Below, piece after piece: positions 55,301 through 64,000 of a DNA stretch of 64,000 bases. Position 1 is the first letter of the stretch, and each line of letters begins with the position of its first letter. This stretch comes from Dyadobacter linearis (GTDB lineage Bacteria; Bacteroidota; Bacteroidia; Cytophagales; Spirosomataceae). The translations under genes and the position numbers were made by a program. The notes under the pieces are model-generated. The model was not told where the DNA came from, searched no databases, and worked only from the letters and a program-made list of their open reading frames with translations. The stretch spans positions 620,001 through 684,000 of the forward strand of contig NZ_CAJRAU010000003.1 of assembly GCF_907165045.1 (NCBI RefSeq), given 5' to 3'.

Positions 55301-55469
55301 TACCATTCCTACCGTTTTCGGACTGTATTGCTACGCCTCCCAGCGGTTTTCCAAATTCGTCAAGCACAAGCCCGTTGATCGTTTCTGTCAGGTCCTGCGC
55401 AATTGCCACCGTACAAAACAGCAGGAATGCAAGGGTTGACGCAATGCCGGATTTTATATATGTTATCAT
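52356..55469 (-). CDS. SusC/RagA TonB-linked outer-membrane transporter without STN domain (second pair)
   Basis: A 1037-residue SusC: signal peptide (about 1-24, IAQ), a CarboxypepD-regulatory-like domain (about 30-100, 'INGLVLDEFGKPLGGVAIQSENG'), plug ('NLTQTLAGRLPGLTTQ', 'LVIIDGIICAYNSNQTLEYITANEIENITILRDASTQALYGIQGANG') and barrel. Unlike the first SusC of the locus it has no STN signalling domain, so it should not signal to FecR. It pairs with the SusD encoded 18 bp downstream and starts 36 bp after SusD1. Confidence 0.93.
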   Translation of the reverse strand: MITYIKSGIASTLAFLLFCTVAIAQDLTETINGLVLDEFGKPLGGVAIQSENGRNGTATNSKGEFAMSIDDGSEAIVFSLYGYANQKVAVADKQEFEVRLKWDAHKKDEVIQLGYTAQYRNDISGSVATVKGEELEKAPVANLTQTLAGRLPGLTTQETFSELSRANTNLYIRGLAAGRDGGPLVIIDGIICAYNSNQTLEYITANEIENITILRDASTQALYGIQGANGLLVINTKRGRKGPLQIKTRFDQSVQQVTTKPPFYNSADYAEMRNQAAFNDGLGANYLFTPQQIEGYRSGQDPVKYPNNNWYKHYVKDLANMQRASVNVTGGNDKVQFFSNINFMHQGGYFKTDQTNYNSNANNIWVNYRSNIDMNLNRYLKAFVRLSGNVKRERTPGVGNSEVYSSIFQIPSTMYGPVTQPVVDASGEVISEGGQVITTERVESPTYGMLNRTGYVRHTVTNITSQFGLDLDMGFLTKGLNLTGKLAYQTNSVGSLATRQDYERWVQASDSLGGGYIKKGAQNNTPLGYSKGHSYYYHLTYNVAMNYQRDFGRHRVGAMAYMFYQNLTRAENDSARMLPYNRVSSGFEVNYGFDNRYLLKLDLGYSGSEQYARSVRYTTTPAISAAWVISNEAFLKDNTFLTYLKLRASYGKTANDESGLARYAYLDNVTVAGGGPIGSLQYVVNEGQVGNPNIAAEVSKKQNFGIDLGFLNAFNLSVDVFQEKMDNMIVSALSTIPLYQGVQLVNYPKLNSGSFENKGADINLGYHKALSRDFSVFGNLILSYAKNKIINQNEALKTADYAYRKWQEGYSFGQKFGYLVDYSNGNGFFNSQTEIDQSNLEYGFGTPRLGDLKYQDLNGDSKIDERDKAPIGTGMLPSTIYSLSAGLTYKNFDLSFLFQGVGDYSSIETGSSFGLWETDFDGVFGSLHRNAWTPERYASGQEITSPALSLGKSVNHESSDYYVNNRSYLRLKNVEIGYNLPATLSRAIMADKIRILVSGQNLITWDKMRSKDFGPEGGGFAGFPVYRVFNAGISVIF

Positions 55470-55505
55470 AAAAATGATCGTCTAAATCTTTAAAAACTAT
55501 GAATA

Positions 55506-57395
55506 CTACCAGCCTGCATTCTGCCAATCTGTGCCTGTAATCGATCTTAGCCTGTTCGCTTCGTTAAGCGGTATCGGCACCCACAGAAACTTATTGGTAT
55601 AATTTTTCCGCTCCGTACCGCGCACATTCCTGCGCTTGTAAGTGAAAGTTCCGTTTGCATTACGGGTAATCTCCATGGCTGTGATCCAGCGGTCGGTTTT
55701 GGCCAGATCGTCGGTTGGTTTAGACCAGCGGCGCAAATCGAAATACCTGTTTTCCTCCATTGCCAGCTCCACGCGCCGCTCCGCCCTGATCCTTTTGATC
55801 AACGCTTCTTTGGCGAGGCCGGCGGGCAATGCGGGCATTCCTGCACGCGCACGGATTTCGTTCACAGCTTTGGCGGCTTCTGCAACCTGGCCGGCTTCCG
55901 CTGCTGCTTCGGCGAAGTTCAGGATCGTTTCTCCGAGCCTGAACAGCTTCCAGTTTGCACCGGCAATCGGGTTATCGCCGCCAGAATTCGGATGTAAAAA
56001 TTTGCGTTCGTAATACCCGGTGCGCGTTGCCCGGCGGGTGGTTGGGTGAATACCCGTCTGCGGCTCGCCGGCATAAGTAGCGATGATCCGCGTGCGGTTT
56101 CCGATCGGCGCCGGATAGTTTTCTACGGACTCAGGCGCTTCTGCGAAATTCCACATTGCCTTTCTTTTTGAACCATTATAATAAATGGAAGCATAAAAGC
56201 GCGGGTCACGATTGACGTACGGATTGGCCGGATCATACAATTTGTTGGCCTTATTATAGTTCGGCTGCAAATGCTGATCGTCAAGATAGGGTTTATCCAG
56301 ATCCAAAATCGGCTCTCCGTCTATTGTTTCATAAGCATCCACCAATTCCTGGGTGGGGCAAGTGCCTGACTTGTATCCGTCCTGCGAACCGATCCCGTCG
56401 ATATTCCAGATATTACCCTGCCCGTCCCGGCTTTGGTATATCGTTTCACGGTCGACCGGCGCAGCCGAGTAGTTCATGGTTTGGGTGAAATATTCGTTGT
56501 AAATAGCTGTTTTTTCGTTTTTGTTCGGGCCGAGAAACGCTACGTCCGACAGGTAGGTTTGTGGCAGGTTTACGCGGTTGTACAGTTCGTATCCGTTGGT
56601 TCTCAGGTTTTCGAGCGACTTTTTATTGATCTCGTATGCTTCCTGCCAGATATTTTGTCCGCCATTGTTCAGCGGACTTGCGGCGAAAAGGATCATTTTA
56701 GATTTAATAGCCTCGGCCAATCCTTTATGTACCCGGCCGCCTTCGCTGCCTGTGGTCACGCGCCAGGGAAGTTCAGCAGTAGCCAATGCTACGTCGCAAT
56801 CTTCAATGATGAATTTGACCACTTCATAATAGCTCGCTTTCGTCACCGTAGAGAAATCCTGCTGAAAGTCGTAAGGTTCTCTTTCGATAGGCAATGCAGG
56901 TCCAAACCATTTCAAAAGTTCGGAATAATAATAGGCCCGCAGCAAATGCGCCTCTGCTTTCCAGCGTGCGCGGTCGGAAGGAACACGCACGGTCGCTTCG
57001 TCAATGCGGCTGATGAACTCGGTACAGTTACGGATCGAAGTCCAGTAGCGTCCCCAGTATTCTCCGTTTCCAGCTTCGGTACTGATATTGGTGATCGGAT
57101 GATTTCCCGCGGAAGCATCTCCATTGTACATTCTGCCCGACATAATCCAGGATTCAGCCTCGGCATCGGTATCCCACGATTCGTCACTCCAGTTCACAGG
57201 TCCACGGCTCCAGAAGAAGTAGCGGGTGCCTTTGGCGGGGATATTGACGTAACAGGTATTCAGAAAAGCGCCTACCTTGTCGTTATCCGCGAAGATTTCG
57301 TCCATGGTCAGCTTCCCGTCCGGCGCCATATCGAGGACACCTTTACAGGAAGTAAATGCGAGTGTAAGAAGTAAAAAGCGAAATATCTTTTTCAT
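55506..57395 (-). CDS. SusD/RagB-family surface glycan-binding lipoprotein (first pair)
   Basis: A 629-residue lipoprotein (lipobox FTSC, Cys17) with 'LDMAPDGKLTMDEIFADNDKVGAFLNTCYVNIP', 'WKAEAHLLRAYYYSELLKWFGPALPI', and at the C-terminus 'ETILNFAEAAAEAGQ', 'AVNEIRARAGMPALP' and 'RAERRVELAMEENRYFDLRRWS', all SusD signatures. It pairs with the STN-containing SusC 13 bp upstream. About 40 residues longer than SusD2 and clearly diverged from it, so the two pairs likely bind different glycans or glycan parts. Confidence 0.93.
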   Translation of the reverse strand: MKKIFRFLLLTLAFTSCKGVLDMAPDGKLTMDEIFADNDKVGAFLNTCYVNIPAKGTRYFFWSRGPVNWSDESWDTDAEAESWIMSGRMYNGDASAGNHPITNISTEAGNGEYWGRYWTSIRNCTEFISRIDEATVRVPSDRARWKAEAHLLRAYYYSELLKWFGPALPIEREPYDFQQDFSTVTKASYYEVVKFIIEDCDVALATAELPWRVTTGSEGGRVHKGLAEAIKSKMILFAASPLNNGGQNIWQEAYEINKKSLENLRTNGYELYNRVNLPQTYLSDVAFLGPNKNEKTAIYNEYFTQTMNYSAAPVDRETIYQSRDGQGNIWNIDGIGSQDGYKSGTCPTQELVDAYETIDGEPILDLDKPYLDDQHLQPNYNKANKLYDPANPYVNRDPRFYASIYYNGSKRKAMWNFAEAPESVENYPAPIGNRTRIIATYAGEPQTGIHPTTRRATRTGYYERKFLHPNSGGDNPIAGANWKLFRLGETILNFAEAAAEAGQVAEAAKAVNEIRARAGMPALPAGLAKEALIKRIRAERRVELAMEENRYFDLRRWSKPTDDLAKTDRWITAMEITRNANGTFTYKRRNVRGTERKNYTNKFLWVPIPLNEANRLRSITGTDWQNAGW

Positions 57396-57408
57396 ATTTT
57401 TTCTCCAA

Positions 57409-60400
57409 TTAGAAGGTTACGTTCAGACCAAGGTTAGCCATTTTTGTTACCGGATACCCCAGCGAATCGTCGTTTTCAGGATCCAGGTGGTTCATTCTCA
57501 GCTTATCCCAGGTGAAATAGTTCTGCGCGCTTACATACACCCTAAACTTGCTGATCCCGATCGCTTTCAACGAACCCGACGGCAGCGTGTAACCCAGTGT
57601 GAGATTTTTCAGACGGGTAAATGACCTGTTCATAATGAAGAAGTCGTTCGCCACGTGGTTAGTGGTACTGTGCGTGCTCAGCGCAGGGTAAGTGATCTCT
57701 TCTCCTGCTGCGTAGCGTTCCGGTGTCCACGCCGATTTGTGATAATCGAAATAAGTACCCCGGATAATGTATTCATAAACACCCTGTTGCGAATAGTTGC
57801 TGGTATATTTCCCTACACCCTGAAAGAATGTGGTGAAATCAAATCCTTTGTAATTCAAGGTCAGCGACAGTCCGTAAGTGACCCTTGGAATACTGGAATA
57901 GCCAATAGGCGACTGATCTTTATCGTCGATGGTGCCGTCGCCGTTCAGGTCCACATATTTGAAGTCGCCGACCCGCGGCTCTCCAAATCCGTATTTGGTG
58001 TTTGCGAGGTAGCTGTCCAGTTCTTCTTTTGAATTAAAAAACCCGTTTCCATTGGCGTAATCGATCTTATATCCCCACGACTGGTTCAATGAATATCCTG
58101 CCGAGCGGTACCTGTGCGCGTAGCTTTCATCCCGGATCGATTCGTCCATGAACTTCACAGTATTGTGGTTATATCCATAATTACCTGATACCATGATATT
58201 GAAATCCTTGGAAAAAGCTTTGTTGTAGGTCAGCTCGATCTCGTAGCCTTTATTATCTACCAAACCCATATTTACTTTCGGGATATTCCCCAGCGGGACA
58301 CCCTGAAATTCAGGAACAGTACCTCTGGTGATCAGGATATTGCTTCTCTTTTCTTTGAAATAATCGACTGTAAGGCTCAGGTCACCCAGCAACTGGAAAT
58401 CCATACCGTAGTTCTGTTTCTCAGCCACTTCCCAGGTAATGCCCGGATTTCCCAGTAATCCCAGATTGATCTGCTGCCCCAATCCGAGGCTGCTCATCGG
58501 GCCACCGCCACCAACTACGATATTGCTCTGGTACAAAAACCGCGGGCTCACCTCACGTGATGCGCCCAGAATGTCGTTACCTACCTTACCATAAGAAGCC
58601 CTGAATTTAAGGTTGGTGATATACCGGTTATTTTTCAGGAAATTCTCATTACTCAAAACCCAGCCAACAGAAGCCGCCGGGAAGAAACCGAAACGCTTGC
58701 CGGGTGCAAATTGCTCCGATCCATTGTATCCCATATTGAATTCAGCCAGATACCTGTCGTCGTAACCATAAGTAGCCCTTGCCGCAACACCTAATACATT
58801 ATACGGAATTTCGCCGCCGGCGGTCTCCCAGGTATCGCGCTGCGCCAGGACCATTCCGCCGATATCATGCTTTTCTCCAAACAGCCGCTGGTAGTTGATC
58901 GAGCCCTGCATGTTGATATTATAGCGCGAATCGGCACCTTTGCGAAGTGATAAAAGGCGTTCATCATTTCTTTTGATCGCGTAGGTCAGCTCATTTGTTG
59001 TGGGGTTAACTTCTGCAAGAAACAGCCTTTCCGATTTATCGCCCTGCATCGCAGTCGTCGCTTTTGAATCGTAGGAAACCATCCCTTTGATGCTCAAACC
59101 TTTGGTAACCGTATTGCCCAGATCCCATTCCATTCCGAAAGAAGCATTGAGGTTCGAGCGAATTTCATTACGGTAACCCATTCTGTTCATAATTTCATAA
59201 GCAGAACGATCCATATACCCGGGATCGACGATCTGCCCCGGTGCCACGCCAAAACCGTCTATCGTAGTCGGGCCGGGCGTAATAGGTAAAATTGTTTGTG
59301 CCTGATAAAGCAGATCGCGCATCATCCAGTTGGTATCGTCGCCGTAAAGCCACGCGGCCGGCATATTCACCTGCTCAATGTAGGTACCGATATTCAGAAA
59401 GGCTTTAAGTGAGTTGGTCACCTTATAGTCTAGGTTGGCGCGAAAGTTGTACCGGTCCATTTTAGAGGAAGGATCGTAACCCAGCACCGATTTTGGCTCT
59501 GTATTCAGGTTACCGCCCTGGTGCAGGTAAGCGCCGTTCACGAAATAAGAAACCTTGTCGGTTCCTCCTGTTACGTTCATATTTACCCTCGTTTGCGGCG
59601 CATACCGCGAAATGTACTCCCGATAATAGTCGTGATCGGGGTACATGTAGTTTCTTACCATTGCCTTTTGAGCGTATTCAGGGTCGCTTGGATCGAGGCC
59701 CGCCAGTGGGTTGGCATATTTATCCATTTGTTCCTGTGAAAAAGGCAAGGTTGTAATGCCGTCATTTTTAGAAGCCTCATTGCGCAGGTTCATATATTCC
59801 AGCGAATGCAGGCGCTCCGGCTCGCGGGTAAATGAAGAATAGCTTTGCTCTGTATTGATCGTCAACTCCGTTTTTCCTGCGCTACCACGTTTGGTGGTGA
59901 TCAGAATAACCCCGTTTGCACCGCGAACACCAAAAACCGCTGTCGCGGAGGCGTCTTTCAGAATGGATACCGAAGCTACTTCATTAGCGTCCAGTGTTCT
60001 GATGTTGTCCCTGGGCACGCCGTCGATCAGGATCAGCGGGCTTTTACCATTTGTAGTAGCCGCGCCGCGCAGGTACATTGTCGCATCATCGCGTCCCGGC
60101 TGGCCCCCACCCGATTGAATGGAGGTCAGGCCCGGTAAGCGCCCCGACAAGGAATTCGCTAAACTTGCTGATGAACTTTGCTGCAATATCTCTGAGCTCA
60201 CGGTCGAAACCGCGCCCGTAACTGACACTTTCTTTTGTTCTCCAAAACCTACGATCACGACTTCTTCCAGCGCCTTCTCATCTACTTTCAGGCTCACATT
60301 CAGCGTAGTAGCCGACCCGAGTGGAATTTCCTGGCTGATATACCCTACAAAACTGAATATCAATACCGTATTAACCTCCGGAACCAGAATCTGGTATTCT

Positions 60401-60927
60401 CCATCGATATTGGTGGAGGTACCTTGTGTTGTACCCTTCACTACTACGCTTACCCCCGGAATTCCCGCGCCTTTCTCGTCGGTTACCTTACCGGTAACGT
60501 CACGGTCCATAATTGCGCTGCTTTCCGTAGCTTTCGCAGGTTGCAGTTCAGAGGTTTTTTTGTCTGAAATCCTCTTTAACAGAATCGTCTTCTTGGAAAC
60601 CTTGTACTCAATTCCCAGCGGAACCAGCAGCGATTCAAGTACTGCATCCAACCGCTGGTTTGCACCTTCAAAGGTAACTTTACGCTCTGCGCCTATTACC
60701 TCCGCACTATATACGAAGCGGATCTTGGTCTGCGTCTCAATTTTTTCAAGCACTCTTTCGATATCCATATCATTAACTGTTATGGATATACGTTGATTTA
60801 AAATCTCCTGCGCACGGAGGTCGTCGGCAGATGTGATCTGCATAAACAGCAGCAGCAGGATGCACTGGCCGACGGTAAATCTCATAACCGGCGATATGAT
60901 CTCATTTAAAAGTCGAAGTCTTCTCAT
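57409..60927 (-). CDS. SusC/RagA TonB-linked transducing transporter with STN domain (first pair)
   Basis: An 1172-residue SusC. After the signal peptide comes an STN domain (about 48-120, 'ISITVNDMDIERVLEKIETQTKIRFVYSAEVI'), then a CarboxypepD-regulatory-like domain (about 143-215, 'VTGKVTDEKGAGIPGVSVVVKGTTQGTSTN'), plug ('ANSLSGRLPGLTSIQSGG', 'LILIDGVPRDNIRTLDANEVASVSILKDASATAVFGVRGANGVIL') and barrel. The STN domain contacts the FecR anti-sigma factor, encoded 21 bp upstream, so glycan import can switch on the locus through the FecI-type sigma factor. It pairs with SusD1. Confidence 0.95.
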   Translation of the reverse strand: MRRLRLLNEIISPVMRFTVGQCILLLLFMQITSADDLRAQEILNQRISITVNDMDIERVLEKIETQTKIRFVYSAEVIGAERKVTFEGANQRLDAVLESLLVPLGIEYKVSKKTILLKRISDKKTSELQPAKATESSAIMDRDVTGKVTDEKGAGIPGVSVVVKGTTQGTSTNIDGEYQILVPEVNTVLIFSFVGYISQEIPLGSATTLNVSLKVDEKALEEVVIVGFGEQKKVSVTGAVSTVSSEILQQSSSASLANSLSGRLPGLTSIQSGGGQPGRDDATMYLRGAATTNGKSPLILIDGVPRDNIRTLDANEVASVSILKDASATAVFGVRGANGVILITTKRGSAGKTELTINTEQSYSSFTREPERLHSLEYMNLRNEASKNDGITTLPFSQEQMDKYANPLAGLDPSDPEYAQKAMVRNYMYPDHDYYREYISRYAPQTRVNMNVTGGTDKVSYFVNGAYLHQGGNLNTEPKSVLGYDPSSKMDRYNFRANLDYKVTNSLKAFLNIGTYIEQVNMPAAWLYGDDTNWMMRDLLYQAQTILPITPGPTTIDGFGVAPGQIVDPGYMDRSAYEIMNRMGYRNEIRSNLNASFGMEWDLGNTVTKGLSIKGMVSYDSKATTAMQGDKSERLFLAEVNPTTNELTYAIKRNDERLLSLRKGADSRYNINMQGSINYQRLFGEKHDIGGMVLAQRDTWETAGGEIPYNVLGVAARATYGYDDRYLAEFNMGYNGSEQFAPGKRFGFFPAASVGWVLSNENFLKNNRYITNLKFRASYGKVGNDILGASREVSPRFLYQSNIVVGGGGPMSSLGLGQQINLGLLGNPGITWEVAEKQNYGMDFQLLGDLSLTVDYFKEKRSNILITRGTVPEFQGVPLGNIPKVNMGLVDNKGYEIELTYNKAFSKDFNIMVSGNYGYNHNTVKFMDESIRDESYAHRYRSAGYSLNQSWGYKIDYANGNGFFNSKEELDSYLANTKYGFGEPRVGDFKYVDLNGDGTIDDKDQSPIGYSSIPRVTYGLSLTLNYKGFDFTTFFQGVGKYTSNYSQQGVYEYIIRGTYFDYHKSAWTPERYAAGEEITYPALSTHSTTNHVANDFFIMNRSFTRLKNLTLGYTLPSGSLKAIGISKFRVYVSAQNYFTWDKLRMNHLDPENDDSLGYPVTKMANLGLNVTF

Positions 60928-60948
60928 AGGTGATTGGGTTTAAAGATT

Positions 60949-62031
60949 TTAGTCGCATCCCTGGGATATGACGGTAATTGCTCCGTCTCTGAGTACATAT
61001 TTTGCATTGACAACCGAACAGATCATATCCATTTTCTCAGCCACCGGCTCGTCGCCCAGCTTGGCGGTGAGGGTACAATTGGAAATCGCGTTTATGTCAA
61101 ATCGGATCACTACGCCGTAGGTTTGTTCAAGCAATATAAATACATCGGAAAGTGGCGTGCGCTTGAACTCGAAATCCTGCTTTTCGACAGGCAGGTCGAG
61201 CAATACAGGTTTGGACAATACGCGGGCCGTCATACTTTTGTTTTTCTGATTGAATGTGACCTGCTCGTTTCGTTTCAGCAAAAGCTTTTTCGGCTCCCGC
61301 CCTGTTTTAATATCTTTTGTTTCAATTGCCGAGACTTCCACGATCCCGCTTTTTACAACCAGCTTCACCTCATCGTCCCCTTCATTGGCGCGGATACTGA
61401 AACTGGTTCCTTTCACTTTTGTTACCATAGATCCCGCATACACGAAAAATGGCCGGGATGGATTTTTGACAACTTCAAAAAAAGCTTCTCCTGCCATGGT
61501 AACTTCCCTTTTGTTATTTTCAAATCGATCAGGATAGGTAATTCGCGCATTGGGTTTGAGCACTACCGAACTGCCGTCGGGCAAATTCACTAACTGGATC
61601 CCGTCCGTTTGATTGGTGATCCGCATGTGTTTCACCTTTCTCGGCTTCACCTTTTCGGCAAGACTGAACCTGATATCTTCGAATGCACCACGTTTTTTAT
61701 ACAAACCAAACCCAATACCCAGGGCGAGGATCAGCATAGCGGCGATCCTGAGCCAGTTGCCTTTCCACCATTGAAAATGCGGCAGATCGGCCCCGGGAAG
61801 CGATTCCATGATTTCACTAACCCTGGTCCCGACTTCCGTTTCAGTGAGTATATCCAGTTCGCCCCGCACCGACAGGAGTATTTCCCTCGCCTGGTCCATC
61901 ACCGGAATCTGGTGCGGGTTGTTTTCTATTATATTTTTAAAGAACAAATCGGACTCGCCCTGGTAAACCCAACGCCGGAATTTCAGATCTTCCAGCCAGT
62001 CTTTGACCTCAAAGTCCTTATAGTTATTCAT
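60949..62031 (-). CDS. FecR-family anti-sigma factor
   Basis: A 360-residue single-pass inner-membrane protein: cytoplasmic N-terminal anti-sigma part (about 1-92), one membrane helix (about 93-110, 'WLRIAAMLILALGIGFGLY'), then the periplasmic FecR domain ('QLVNLPDGSSVVLKPNARITYPDRFENNKREVTMAGEAFFEV') and a C-terminal STN-like lobe ('FEFKRTPLSDVFILLEQTYGVVI') that meets the STN domain of SusC. It transmits the transport signal to the sigma factor encoded 86 bp upstream. Confidence 0.94.
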   Translation of the reverse strand: MNNYKDFEVKDWLEDLKFRRWVYQGESDLFFKNIIENNPHQIPVMDQAREILLSVRGELDILTETEVGTRVSEIMESLPGADLPHFQWWKGNWLRIAAMLILALGIGFGLYKKRGAFEDIRFSLAEKVKPRKVKHMRITNQTDGIQLVNLPDGSSVVLKPNARITYPDRFENNKREVTMAGEAFFEVVKNPSRPFFVYAGSMVTKVKGTSFSIRANEGDDEVKLVVKSGIVEVSAIETKDIKTGREPKKLLLKRNEQVTFNQKNKSMTARVLSKPVLLDLPVEKQDFEFKRTPLSDVFILLEQTYGVVIRFDINAISNCTLTAKLGDEPVAEKMDMICSVVNAKYVLRDGAITVISQGCD

Positions 62032-62117
62032 GGATTAATGAAATTATTTGCTATACTACGATGAGTATCGGGTCAGCAAATAGTACCCATGTGAGCTCGT
62101 ATTTATTTTAAATATTT

Positions 62118-62732
62118 TCAGAAGCAGGAAAAACCGGAAAGAAATGTCAGGAAAACGGCCGCGTGGTGCCATTGCTCTCTTAATTTTTGAATACCATATT
62201 GCAGGTAATTGGCCACAGCCTGACGTTGCAGGCCCATTACCACGGCTATCTCATCATAGGAAAGATTTTCGTAGTATTTGAGGTACAGCGCTTCTTTCTG
62301 CCTTTTTGGAAGAGAATCTATTGCCTGGCGCAACCGGCTGCTGGTGAGCTGGTCCGTCTCATTAATGATCCAGTCAGATTCTGGCGAAATGTCGTCGAAA
62401 GGTTCATTCCCGCTGATTTCAGAAAACACCGATTGCCTCCGGTTTCTTCTTACCAGATTATTCCGCAGTGACTGAAAAAGGTAAGGCCGGATTGCCGCGA
62501 CGTCAGACAGAGACTCGCGCTTTTCCCAGATCGCCAGAAAAAGATCCTGCAAACAATCCTTGATCAAATCACGATCTGCCGTGAAACGCGTGCCGTAATG
62601 ATACAATGAAGCATAATTAAGCTCGGTAATCTCGGCAAACGCACTTTTGTCTCCGGTACAGAATTGTCGCCAGCGCGTGACCAGATAGGCTTCGGGTAAA
62701 ATTTCTGAATGCTTCACAGGAATCAGGGACAA
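62118..62732 (-). CDS. FecI-type ECF sigma-70 factor
   Basis: A 204-residue ECF sigma factor: region 2 ('FAEITELNYASLYHYGTRFTADRDLIKDCLQDLFLAIWEKR', 'IRPYLFQSLRNNLVRR') and region 4 ('RQAIDSLPKRQKEALYLKYYENLSYDEIAVVMGLQRQAVANYL'). The C-terminal tail after 'LREQWHHAA' is hydrophobic. No ATG is in frame at the right place; the frame opens with TTG at 62732 (a GTG at 62717 is the next option), while a nearby ATG lies in another frame. It should direct transcription of the SusCD operon when released by FecR. Confidence 0.9.
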   Translation of the reverse strand: MSLIPVKHSEILPEAYLVTRWRQFCTGDKSAFAEITELNYASLYHYGTRFTADRDLIKDCLQDLFLAIWEKRESLSDVAAIRPYLFQSLRNNLVRRNRRQSVFSEISGNEPFDDISPESDWIINETDQLTSSRLRQAIDSLPKRQKEALYLKYYENLSYDEIAVVMGLQRQAVANYLQYGIQKLREQWHHAAVFLTFLSGFSCF

Positions 62733-62837
62733 AATTCATTGATAAACCTTCCACTTCAATACATCCAACTAAATCTTGTAATCGGTATGTAAATATCAAT
62801 GATGACTTTGCCTCAACTATCCTGCGCTATCATGCTT

Positions 62838-64000
62838 TTATTTAAAAATTTCTCCGATTTGGTCAATACTTACTCCAAGCACTTTCATGGAGATTGCATT
62901 CAGCGCTGTTTTGTCCCCTTCAAAATGGTAAGTACGCTGGCGGTGCGTCACTTTTTCACCTTCCTTCAAGGCTCTTGCCGGTGAACTCGATTCAAGCTCG
63001 TAAAATGGTCCCATTTGTGTCCCGTCTTCCAGCTTACCATCGTTGTATGCATTCAGCGCATCACCGTCAAAAGGGTCTTTATGGATCTCCCAGGTCGATT
63101 TCAGATACTTACCTTCGCGGTCCAGGTTGAATTGTATGATCGTCAGAATGCCATTTGCTGCGTCGTAACTCCCCGCAATATTCCTGGCCGATCTGGGTGC
63201 AATACCTATTTTGCTTCTGAATTTCCCGTCGGCTTTCAGGAAAGCGACCGAATCTTTGACTACAAATCTGTCAGCAGGAATTGCTCCGAAATAGTTATCG
63301 GTAATCGCAAGTTTTTCAGGATCTTTTGGTAAAAAAGGTGTGATAATTACCGTTTGGTCCGAAGGTTTGAACATACCGAGCAGCCAGATTCCCAGCATTC
63401 CAGTCTCCGGTTTCCATTCAGAATCCTTGTTTACGATCGAGTTGACAGATTCATAACCCACACTTTTGCATTGTCCGAGCGTTTTCAGATCGAGGTTTTC
63501 AAGCATATCACGCTGGCTGAGCATCGTGACTTTTCTATTAATCTCAACCACAAATACCTGCCCTGAATAATTTTCGATAAATGCATTCACCTGAAATGTG
63601 ACGGACGAACTGTCCGATCCGGTGACAGGATAAGCGACTGTGTCGATCAGCGGCGGAGTCTGCCAGTTTTGAAAATCAAACTTCGCGCCTCTCTTGAAAT
63701 ACACCGAAAACTGCCCGCCTTCCGGCGAAAGCCAGAAACGTTCCTCGCCACCAAATGCATTGATATGTGGCTGGTAAACGCCACTTTCGATGAGTTTATA
63801 GTTGATCCAGCCGTAACTGTTCCCATCGCTTCCGTTAGCAGTACTCGTCATCACCCGACCCTGGTAAGCCGGGATAATGATCGCTTTTGAATGGGGATTG
63901 TCAGGCGCGGTAAGTACGACAATCTCTTTGTATTTTTTTAAAAACTCCTGATCGTAACCAAAAGTCCCTGCTGCTGGTGTTTCCATTTTTTCGTTTTCGC
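62838..64000 (-). CDS. DUF6786-like exported protein, N-terminus cut by window
   Basis: At least 387 residues; the frame stays open past the ATG at 63986 to the right edge (…ENEKMETPAAGTFGYDQ), so a signal peptide or lipobox probably lies outside. It contains 'RVMTSTANGSDGNSYGWINYKLI', 'INAFGGEERFWLSPEGGQFSVYFK' and 'YFGAIPADRFVVKDSVAFLKADGKFRSKIGI', matching my recollection of the Bacteroidota family DUF6786, which resembles aldose-1-epimerase/galactose-mutarotase beta-sandwiches. No catalytic assignment is made. Its position ahead of the sigma factor suggests it belongs to the glycan locus. Confidence 0.68.
   Translation of the reverse strand, partial: ENEKMETPAAGTFGYDQEFLKKYKEIVVLTAPDNPHSKAIIIPAYQGRVMTSTANGSDGNSYGWINYKLIESGVYQPHINAFGGEERFWLSPEGGQFSVYFKRGAKFDFQNWQTPPLIDTVAYPVTGSDSSSVTFQVNAFIENYSGQVFVVEINRKVTMLSQRDMLENLDLKTLGQCKSVGYESVNSIVNKDSEWKPETGMLGIWLLGMFKPSDQTVIITPFLPKDPEKLAITDNYFGAIPADRFVVKDSVAFLKADGKFRSKIGIAPRSARNIAGSYDAANGILTIIQFNLDREGKYLKSTWEIHKDPFDGDALNAYNDGKLEDGTQMGPFYELESSSPARALKEGEKVTHRQRTYHFEGDKTALNAISMKVLGVSIDQIGEIFK

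Noticed and set aside
56433-57374. 313-codon plus-strand frame opposite SusD1
   Set aside because: Shadow frame; the minus strand encodes a full SusD with lipobox and conserved blocks.
1-64000. tRNA, rRNA, CRISPR arrays, prophage or integrase
   Set aside because: None recognised in the intergenic gaps, which are mostly short, or in the protein set.

Overview
The window looks like a chromosomal segment of a gliding-type Bacteroidota, most likely Cytophagales/Spirosomataceae and close to Dyadobacter (inference from gene content and promoter style; no database search was run). Support comes from SusC/SusD pairs, FecI/FecR, gldD, porZ, type IX secretion C-terminal sorting domains, C25 gingipain-like proteases, a short GT5 protein beside panC, and promoters of the Bacteroidota form TTTG-N20-TAnnTTTG. 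The left edge cuts an SDR gene and the right edge cuts the gene for a probable secreted protein.

Layout. 1-8.4 kb: an SDR fragment, a PfkB-type sugar kinase, an NHL propeller protein, a membrane protein, then a metal-acquisition set (TonB receptor, Fur/Zur-family repressor, MerC-like protein) in which both transport-gene promoters carry the same 15-bp palindrome TGCAAC-N3-GTTGCA; then a class-A-like serine hydrolase. 8.4-11 kb: an IlvD/Edd sugar-acid dehydratase with an SDR dehydrogenase. 11-28.7 kb: mostly housekeeping genes (gldD, glmS, GT5 domain, panC, panD, LPG-synthase-like flippase, rfaE2, YugP-like peptidase, gcvT, comB, an Ig-like repeat protein, porZ, udk).

28.7-38.1 kb is the most unusual part. 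A lipoprotein gene is followed by a 50-residue lasso-peptide precursor that is too short for ordinary ORF calling (29566-29718). It is followed in the same frame by a McjC-like lasso cyclase of the asparagine-synthetase fold. The precursor carries the full YxxPxLxxxGxxxxLTxG leader signature and a predicted G1-D8 ring. Inside the 5' end of the cyclase gene lies a 24-bp hairpin that could act as an attenuator. No leader peptidase, RRE protein or exporter is visible. Two tandem C25 proteases follow on the opposite strand.

38.4-40.8 kb: a collagen-like lipoprotein and malate:quinone oxidoreductase. 40.9-64 kb: one long minus-strand block resembling a carbohydrate-utilisation locus. In transcription order it holds a DUF6786-like protein (partial), a FecI-type sigma factor, FecR, SusC with STN domain, SusD, SusC without STN, SusD, two paralogous GH71/99-like secreted proteins, a PVC-type dehydrogenase with HEAT repeats and cytochrome c, an FG-GAP protein, and a TIM-barrel sugar epimerase gene broken by a one-base deletion. 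The intergenic gaps around the second GH71/99-like gene carry REP-like and CCCCTAAAGGGG-type palindromic repeats.
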